From Blastomussa wellsi (taxonomy: Eukaryota > Cnidaria > Anthozoa > Scleractinia > Plerogyridae): DNA of 64,000 bases. The notes below the pieces were generated by a model, which had not been told where the DNA came from, did no database searches, and saw only the letters and a list, made by a program, of their open reading frames with translations. The stretch lies in assembly GCA_947652115.1 (NCBI GenBank), contig OX393561.1:42785113-42849112 (forward strand), read 5' to 3'. Positions 57,001-64,000 of this stretch are shown piece after piece; the stretch's first letter is position 1, and every line of letters starts with the position of its first letter. The position numbers were made by a program, and so were the translations under genes.

Positions 57001-57370
57001 AGGCCTCTCCAAAAACATATCAAGTTGTTGACGCAAAAGATTAAATTTTTGTTCCGGCATAAACTTATCAACTTACCATCGTGGCTCGCTTACCGGAACG
57101 CAAAATAGATTACGTTAAAGAGCCACAATCTAGTGGACCAATGACGTTTTCGTACTTTTGTTAATGTTAAAAGGGCCCTAGTCAGCCACACCTTTGTTAT
57201 TGTTTACCTGCAAGAGTTTCAGTAATATATTTTACGCCGAGCGTGCCAAAGCGAAAATGATCTATCTGCTCATAAACTTGCTGAAGGTAATAAAATTCTT
57301 TCTGAAACATAACTTATAGCAATACCATGAGATTTCGCTTCATCATACAATTTTAAATGGCGGAGGCTGA
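54100..57370. other. Gene-poor stretch with microsatellites
   Basis: (GTT)n at 54281-54306 and (GTT/GCT)n at 55456-55512. The frame 56366-56692 (108 codons from its first ATG, Lys/Arg-rich, MKCILHFKPSQKEY...) is the longest candidate. It follows a donor-like CCTG/GTAAGT at 56227, but no family is recognised and no acceptor is convincing. Confidence 0.4.
56366..56692 (+). CDS. Doubtful hypothetical basic protein, 108 aa
   Basis: First ATG of an open frame that itself extends upstream without Met to about 56306. The product is rich in Lys and Arg (KYLGKRKDVDAS, NRKLSRRLRF) with no signal peptide, membrane segment or known motif. There is no paralogue or repeat match elsewhere in the window. 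Listed only because it is the longest unexplained frame in a 3-kb stretch; chance is a serious alternative. Confidence 0.2.
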   Translation: MKCILHFKPSQKEYRETERTRCGLVDKFRNNPGYSLKQSKVRKTCQQFARYFTDEITKYLGKRKDVDASFPLKTIQNRKLSRRLRFAGEFSFLLKGFTELNVVANCTE

Positions 57371-57376
57371 CTAGGA

Positions 57377-57770
57377 ACCTTTAAAGGGACACTCACGGAC
57401 ATTTTGCGGCTTTTTTAGTAGATGGTCACAAAATTATGACTAAGTTCTTTCACCAACATACAGGAAATGCTCCTAGAACATAAAGAGATGGATATCAAGC
57501 AAATTATTTAAGGCAGAAGGGGTTGGCCGTAAACAGTTTTAGTCGATTTTTCCGAAAATTGATAAAAATTGTGAAAAAATGATGAAAATTGAGATCTAAA
57601 GTTTCTGATAGTATCACGATTATATCACTCCATATTTAGCTTCAGTGCACTGGCATAGCAATTTTTTTCAAAACATGACCACTGTTTGTAGGTTTCCATT
57701 GCTCTAAACACGTTTTTGGACTGTTGAATTTTTGAAGTTATACTCGTCACAATGTCCCTTTAACAAATAA
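57377..57770. mobile_element. MITE (TTAAAGGGACA ends)
   Basis: TTTAAAGGGACACTCACGGA at the left and CACAATGTCCCTTTAA at the right form a terminal inverted repeat. The right half matches 29560-29745. Confidence 0.75.
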
Positions 57771-58291
57771 ATATAATTCATAGACTAGTGTAGCCCAAGG
57801 ATATGAAATTGCTGCAGTTATTTTGGTCTATTTTGCCTGTCTGTTAACTTTGTATATCACGCGATTTAAGCGCAAATGTGTGAAAGCCGGTACAATAATT
57901 TTAGTTTATCAATCTATTTCCTGCACAAAATATTTACAATTTAAATTGTTTGAGGTGCGACAAGCAAATGGCAGCTGCTGTACAAGTTTCCATAAACAAC
58001 AAAACTATCGGGAAAAAAACGCACTTTCAGGCTTACAGTGTAACTTATTTACGGTTGCACTTGAGTTTATCAATCTGTTTACTGTCATACGCCATTCACG
58101 GATCAAAGGTTTCCACTACAGGTCCAGAACTTCGAAGATCACCGAAAAAAAGGCCAATGACAGTTCGCCCTTCGTTACGTCAAAGCTTAGCATCAATAAA
58201 ACACAATGCATTCTGGTTGCTGCGCAGTGCATTCTAGTCGCCGCGCAGTGCATTCAGTCAAATCTCGATTTTGTATAGCTTTGTTATACAT

Positions 58292-59060
58292 TCTGATTAT
58301 AACACAGGCGGCTCATACGTTGTATGTGATTTATGTGACATTATTTAAGAGGATATATGAGAAAAGTTCGAAAATTGCCCTAAATTCTGCATGTGGAAAA
58401 GAATGCAAATAAACCAAAACTGCCTTACGGAAGCCGTCGATAATTTTTCTTCCTATAGGCTTTGCCTCGGGTTTCAAGGTTTATCCTAACTTTTCGTAAA
58501 ACACTACTTTTCGGACTCTAAATTTCAAATTCTGCTTTCGTTGGAGTCGTATCCAGCTGTCTTGGCCGCCAAATTTAAACTGCCAGCTTAGCGACCGTGC
58601 TACTGTGACAAAATCGCTCTCAACACTGGAGAGGCACAGGACAATTTTTATCATGCAATGAGCACTATTTTTACCGTGTTATACGGCCCCTGGGGAAGTT
58701 TCGCCGAAAGCCTATAGGAAGAAAAATTATCGACGGCTTCCGTGAGGCAGTTTTGGCGAGATTAGGCCATTTTCGTGAGATTTAAGGAGCTTCGAGTGTG
58801 GACCGTTGGTGGACGATGTTGCCAGCCTTTCGCTTCGCTTTACTCGTAGGCAAAAGCTCAGAAGGTAAACTCGCCTAAATGCCAATCGACTCCAGGACTA
58901 CAGAGACATCAAAATAACGTGATGAAAACACAAGGTAAGTCATTTTTATTTGCATTCTTTTCCACATTCAGAATTTAGGGCAATTTCTCTCATAATGTCA
59001 CATAAATCACATACAACGTATGGGCCGCCTGTGATTATAACTGCTACTCGCTCGCTACGC
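58292..59060. mobile_element. Large foldback, about 770 bp
   Basis: 58292-58412 (ACATTATTTAAGAGG..., CAGGCGGCTCATACGTTGTA, GAATGCAAATAA) is the complement of 58945-59040. 58425-58470 (CTTACGGAAGCCGTCGATAA) is the complement of 58715-58755. Both short plus and minus frames here are shadows. Confidence 0.75.
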
Positions 59061-59179
59061 TCGCTCCGCAGCAATAAATGGCAACAAAAATAAATTTTAA
59101 ATTGTACAGCTCTCGCAATGGACGTGAAAAACACAACGAGCGTCCTGAGGAAAGTCTGTATTTCTGCTTTCAGTAATAC

Positions 59180-59345
59180 AAAAAAGATGGCAAGGTCTTC
59201 AAATTAAAGGGCGAGGTAGCAGCTCTCCTAAAGTCTCACATTAATGGCTTGGGACGCATCGAGAGGACAGTAGAACAAACAACAGGAACAATGACCCAAG
59301 CCCCTGAAGCAATAGCAACTGCTACAAGCTTATGAGAGCTGCTAC
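59180..59345. mobile_element. Non-coding repeat shared with 11745-12065
   Basis: Shares GCAGCTCTCCTAAAGTCTCA, AACAAACAACAGGAACAATG and ACAAGCTTATGAGAGCTG. Confidence 0.55.
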
Positions 59346-60052
59346 CCTACCGAAATTAAATGTTGTTCGTTGTTCACGCTTGAGCAACTATTTCTTTGGG
59401 CCTGTTCCCCCGGGGGAAGACTCAAATTGAAGGCTTATTTTTGCTTGTTACATGCCTTTCATTTCGTAATTTAATGTCCTTTAAATACACAAATGACAGT
59501 TATCCTCACCCTTTGGCTTGAACTTGTGAAATGCTTGCCCTAAAATCTGAAAAATGTGACCTTTTTTGTAAGACCATAGTGCTCTAGCCGTTAAAAATTA
59601 AAAGGTGTAAAAAATGCCATAAGATTTGATTTCAACATGCCTCGTCGGATTAGTCCGGATCACAATTAAGTTAATATTATTCGGTCTAGGTTTCCGTTGT
59701 GTTGTGGTTCAATATTTAATTTAAAATAATTGAGTGAGTGCTTTGAATTAAAAACGATGACGGAATTATTTGATGAATTTTCGGAGTAGCTGTCAGGTTT
59801 GTCTGACTTTCTCTAAAAAGTCTAAATGTTTTGTCTAAATTTTATTTACTTTCAATATGCATTATACAACATTATATAAAACAAATGAACTTCTAAACTT
59901 TTGTAGAACTTTCCTATTAAGACTTAACATTGTAGAACTGGTCGAAATGCTTTTAAAAATACAGAATATGGTGCACAATATGAACATTTTCCGGCAGGTA
60001 TTAATTCTGAGAATGTTCTTAGAAATAATTTATGATCGAGAATAAGGGGAAG

Positions 60053-60465
60053 GTTACCCGGGGGGAACTCCCTTATATGGACTATACGGGGACATGCCGC
60101 TGGATAGGGCCGGGTATGGTTGTTGGCCCTTCAGTCCTGAACATGGTATATAAAATGTCAAGCGAGTCTGTCCTAAACAGGGCATGGAATCGTCCCAGAT
60201 AGGGTATGGTTTTAAGACTTTCATCGAGTTTAATACACATCCGGAATCAGAAATGGTGATCAGTATTTATTTAGTCGGTCAGCAGTCAACATTAAATAAT
60301 TGTCGGGACTAGATATTAACGCGAAAGTGTGAAAAACGTTTTCCTTTCTCCTTAACAGGGTAGGTGTTTCACATTATTTTTGTCCTTAACAGTGACAGGG
60401 TTGTAAACCTCAAGTGGCAGCCCTATATACCCAAACATGCCTCTAGTACCCCCGGGGAAGGTTAT
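60053..60465 (+). mobile_element. ATAGGGTATGG-family repeat, copy 4 (full length)
   Basis: Starts ACCCGGGGGGAACTCCCTTA and ends TAGTACCCCCGGGG. In between: CCCTTCAGTCCTGAACATGG, GTCTGTCCTAAACAGGGCAT and ACATTATTTTTGTCCTTAAC. The longest of the four copies, about 410 bp. Confidence 0.8.
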
Positions 60466-60479
60466 AGCCTTACTACATA

Positions 60480-61440
60480 CAAATTTGACAGCTATATTTA
60501 GAAATGACAGATGAAATAAAGGAAATGGTTTCTTTTCTGTCAAAAAGTGACACTGTTTCTCCAGAAGAGAGTTCTTAAAGCAATCGTCTGAGTTTGGTTT
60601 TCATATACGATTCGGTTGACTGTTTCGTCCTAAACGTATACGTTCTGTGGTAAGTTTTTCATTTTTCTATTTTAGTGAAATATGATCCTGAATCTTTAAA
60701 CCCTTTGGATCGATGAAGCGTCTGCGCGGAAACAAGAACAATTAGGAACCAGATCGAGAAAGTTTGACCAAAAGAACCGCACAGCGTACGCGACATTGCC
60801 AACATAATTTTATTTATGAAATATTTAATAGGAAAGCACATTACCTTTTAAACCTGAAGAAGTAAAGTTAGCTTGAGCATTCGATTAAGTTTAAGAAGAG
60901 TTTCAAAACACATGATAAGTTTCAAAGAGCGAAAAACAATTTGAATGACCTTTTTCAAAATATTAAAGCGAATGCTTGAGGGTGCCGAAACTTTGACCCA
61001 GAATTGAAGCCAGGATCCTATGCAACCGTTTCACTCCTGCCAAATGTGGGAAGCAGTGAAACGTGATCCCCTAAAAACGGCTACGTTGCTAGGAGAAGAG
61101 CCACTTGCATAATTTAAAATAAAATCTTAGCTTATAGATTTAATTATGTCCTACGCGTCTGTAGAACAACCTTTCTTGAAACAGCCGCTGTCAGTATTCG
61201 AAATTAAAAATTTAATTTTAGTTCAATTTGGCAAACGAAATGGCTTCCTTGCACATTTAACAAATGAAAAGCATTGAGAGTCCTTTGCTCTGTTAAAAGC
61301 ACGGAAGGAAGTGACGAGAGCATGGAAGAAGTGTAGGGTGTAAAACGAGGTGTGGGCGAGTGTTCTCTTCACTTCCTTGAGAACAAAGCACGCTCAGGCT
61401 TAAGACCATTTTATTTGTTTTAAGACATTTTTACTGTCAT
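60480..61440. other. Non-coding stretch
   Basis: No exon was supported. GTGATCCCCTAAAAACGGCT ACGTT at 61062 also occurs near 12605, a fragment of a dispersed repeat. Confidence 0.4.
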
Positions 61441-61447
61441 TTTTTAC

Positions 61448-61847
61448 AGGGGCACCCAACGAATCTGTTACCCACTTTATCTATTCCCCAGTGCAAATGT
61501 TGCTGGCTGGCAAAATGGTTCAGTATATGTTTTCTTATGGGACTTGTCACTGAAAAATACTACTTTTGCGCTGACTGATTGGAACTCGGAAGGGCGACTG
61601 AAGAAACTGCTCGACGAAGGCTTAAACCTCGTTTAGAAGGGTGATTTCAACGGTTTTCAGTGCCATTTCAGTGCGTTTGTTGTTTGTTCTGATTGCTGAC
61701 TGGGAAAAATTATTGATCGTGTGCTGGCAAAACGGAACAAATAAATTTTTCCCAGCCACATTCAAGAACACCTGTAACAAACATTTTCATTTATTTGGAT
61801 AAAAGAATGTATTTTGCCACAGTTTGTTCGTTGGGTGCCCCTGTTAG
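61448..61847. mobile_element. MITE with CAGGGGCACCCAACGA ends and TTA target duplication
   Basis: CAGGGGCACCCAACGA at the left and TCGTTGGGTGCCCCTG at the right give a 16-bp perfect terminal inverted repeat. TTA flanks both ends, as in PIF/Harbinger-type insertions. About 400 bp, no coding capacity. Confidence 0.88.
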
Positions 61848-62532
61848 AAAGTTTGTCATACACTGTACTATTTTAATCGTGAAATTTCTGTTTTGTTTTG
61901 TGGAAAAGAGGGATCTGCAATGATCAATAAACGGCACTTGCGCGACAGATGATGGCGACATGACTCGTCAGCTTTTTAGATTAGCAAATGCAATTAATTA
62001 TAAATATAAAAGACTACGCCAAAAATATAAAAAGGCTTTTATTAATAGCCCGTTAGCTGTTACTTTGTTTTAAACGCGCGCTAGCAAGTGTCAACAGCAT
62101 TAATTTATTGAATAAAAACTTTTGTTCATTCTCTGAAAAACAAACTCGAATACTTTATCCTATTTATCATTCGAATTAAATATGGCCGGAGGGCAGATTT
62201 TCTCGCTTAACTACGTCAAACGCCGTAAACTTCCGCACTAGCAAAATTGATATTTATCATGTAACGTCTTTAGCTGGCCTGCCGTGAAAGAATATTCTGA
62301 GAGACATAAGAAATTCTAAATGGTGCGAAGGAAAAAAGCTACTGCGCGTACAACCTTGGTATCGCTTATACTACAACTTTCCTCTTACGTACGTTTTTTG
62401 CTTAATTAAACAAAAAACGTGTTATCTAAGTCCCCTGTTAACCAGAGATTCACAGGCTTAGATTTAAGCATTTCTTAAATTGAACAATTACATCACGTTT
62501 TGGACGGTTTTGCCTTCATAGGCAGAAAAGCT

Positions 62533-62917
62533 ACAGGGGCACCCAACGAACAAACTGTGACAGAATGCATTCTGTTACCGCCAAATGAATGAAAATATAT
62601 AATATTGAAATATTTACAGGTGTTGCTGGGAAAAAATTGTCTGTTACTTTTTCCCAGCACATGATCCATATTTTTTCCCACCTAGCAATTAATTAGAACA
62701 AACAACAAACGCGCGGAAATGACACTGAAAAACGTTGAAATCCGCTCTTCGAATTCGTAAGGACACTCAAGCCCACGTCGAGCAGTTTCTTCAGTAGCCA
62801 TATTGTTTTCAGTGACAATTCCCATGAGAAAACATTTACTGACACATTTTGCCAGCCAGCAACATTTGCGGTGGGGAACAGATGAAGTGAGAAACAGACT
62901 CGTTGGGTGCTGTAACG
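62533..62917. mobile_element. MITE of the CAGGGGCACCCAACGA family, inverted copy
   Basis: CAGGGGCACCCAACGAACAA ACTGTGACAGAATGCATTCT at the left and GACTCGTTGGGTGC (end eroded) at the right. The order of internal blocks is reversed relative to 61448-61847. The minus frame 62493-62681 is a shadow. Confidence 0.82.
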
Positions 62918-63170
62918 GTGGGTTTTTCCTATCTGGAACTAATTCTGTTTATATTCTGTCAAATCTACGCACGTCGTAGTGCCGCAAAAACCAAAATATA
63001 TTTTCTTGAAACTGAACATCCGGAATACGTATCGCAAAATCAGTTACCTTATAGTTTGGTCTTAAACTAGAGCAGATATGCCGGCATTGAAAAGCTTGGC
63101 TTGCAACGATGGTATCGACCGTTTACAAAAGGAAAATTAGCATTGCAGACGGCTTTTCATTTGACTCTTA

Positions 63171-63562
63171 AGAGCATCCTTCAGCAATTTTCGCCTGAAG
63201 GCGTGAAATTTGAAAATAATCGAAAATTCTCAAACTTGGCCAGAATGTAGGTCTAGTGGAACTATTTATAAAAAATACTCTAACTTCAATCAAAATGTTC
63301 TTTTAGGCGAACGACTATAATAACATTTTGAAATCCCTTTGCGTCAGGCCTTTTAATTCGATAGTACATACACAAAAACCCTCCCGAAAGAAACACAAAA
63401 ATATGCTTGCACAATGAATATACCTATGTAGAGAAGAAATGTTTCTGAACCTTTCAAATGGCTACAAAAACAATTTGACTTTAAACCAGCCATAATCAAT
63501 TATGGCTCCTTATTTTCAAATTTCACGCCCCCAGGCGAAAATTGCTGACGAATGCTTCTATG
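63171..63562. mobile_element. Foldback element upstream of opsin 2
   Basis: AGCATCCTTCAGCAATTTTC GCCTGAAGGCGTGAAATTTG faces CAAATTTCACGCCCCCAGGC GAAAATTGCTGACGAATGCT. Confidence 0.85.
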
Positions 63563-63800
63563 TCAAATGTGTCGATGTAACTTTACCTAACAAGGAATTC
63601 AGTATATCTTGGTAGGGTATAAAGCCGAGCGTCTCAAAGCATGAAGATAACCTGCAGTACAAAGCCATTCACGATACTACGCGAACAAATCAAAACGTTT
63701 ATAATCCTTTAGTAGTGAAATTCAAAGGGTTTCCTTGCAATTCTTGTTTTATTTGTTTCTTTCTCCGTTTTAGTAACTCCCGTTGACTGCAGTGCCAAAC

Positions 63801-64000
63801 ATGACAGAGGACAACAACAGCACAACCTTCAAATGGTTGTCCGTTTATCTGGCCTATGGCATCGTCATGTTTCTCATTTTATTGATTGGTTTCTTCGGCA
63901 ACTTGCTCACCGTCATAGTCCTGCGGCAGCGAGAGCATCGTAAAAAGAGCGTCACCCCATTGATGATGAACCTTGCCTTAGCAGATCTCTTGATTATCGT
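63801..64000 (+). CDS. Second opsin paralogue, 5' part (cut by window end)
   Basis: ATG at 63801 opens 66 codons to the window edge: MTEDNNSTTFKWL, then TM1 with YLAYGIVMFLILLIGFFGN and the TM2 start SVTPLMMNLALADLL. These match the opsin at 30936 (YMAYGVVMFLILTFGIVGN; SVTPLMINLALADIF) in the same order and spacing, including REHR between them. An NNST glycosylation site lies in the N-terminus. A CTCCGTTTTAG acceptor at 63763-63773 suggests that a 5' UTR exon precedes the coding start. The retinal lysine lies outside the window, so identification as an opsin rests on similarity to the complete paralogue. Confidence 0.85.
   Translation, partial: MTEDNNSTTFKWLSVYLAYGIVMFLILLIGFFGNLLTVIVLRQREHRKKSVTPLMMNLALADLLII

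Noticed and set aside
57823..58278. 151-codon plus-strand frame
   Set aside because: Low-complexity repeats at its end (CILVAAQ) come from a short tandem duplication next to a foldback; no domain or splice evidence.

Overview
The window looks like nuclear DNA of an anthozoan cnidarian, most likely a stony coral. It is AT-rich and gene-sparse, with short exons, GT-AG introns, and a dense carpet of foldback MITEs, tRNA-derived SINEs, LINE tails and Penelope-like fragments. Two opsin genes with the residue pattern of anthozoan-specific opsins point the same way. The species cannot be named from sequence alone.

Layout. 1414-8491 (+): thirteen exons of ADCK5, a mitochondrial UbiB/ABC1-type atypical kinase. 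Its N-terminal exon(s) are not visible here. 8971-11360: a 1211-bp near-identical tandem duplication carrying Penelope-type palindromes. 12660-13270 and 17830-21843 (+): two related copies of a small secreted-protein gene, the first apparently broken and the second predicting 80 residues. 15150-29550: mostly repeats, including SINEs, foldbacks, a CR1/L2-like LINE 3' end, a GIY-YIG fragment and a minisatellite. 30936-33216 (+): a complete two-exon opsin. 38197-39045 (-): an intronless class A GPCR. 42604-51289 (-): a cluster of a secreted eight-cysteine protein family that I do not recognise, with two intact genes and two decayed relatives. A PIF1-like helicase pseudogene lies between them. 52700-63780: repeats, a LINE fragment, a CRE-rich promoter-like spot and several foldbacks. 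63801-64000 (+): the start of a second opsin paralogue, cut by the window end.

No operon-like logic is expected. The functional themes are light sensing (an opsin pair on the same strand about 33 kb apart), one further receptor, mitochondrial kinase ADCK5, and two lineage-specific secreted families expanding by local duplication. The eight-cysteine cluster is the best candidate for something undescribed. The opsin, with Glu at position 292 and no acidic counterion at 94, 113 or 181, is the most mechanistically interesting known gene.
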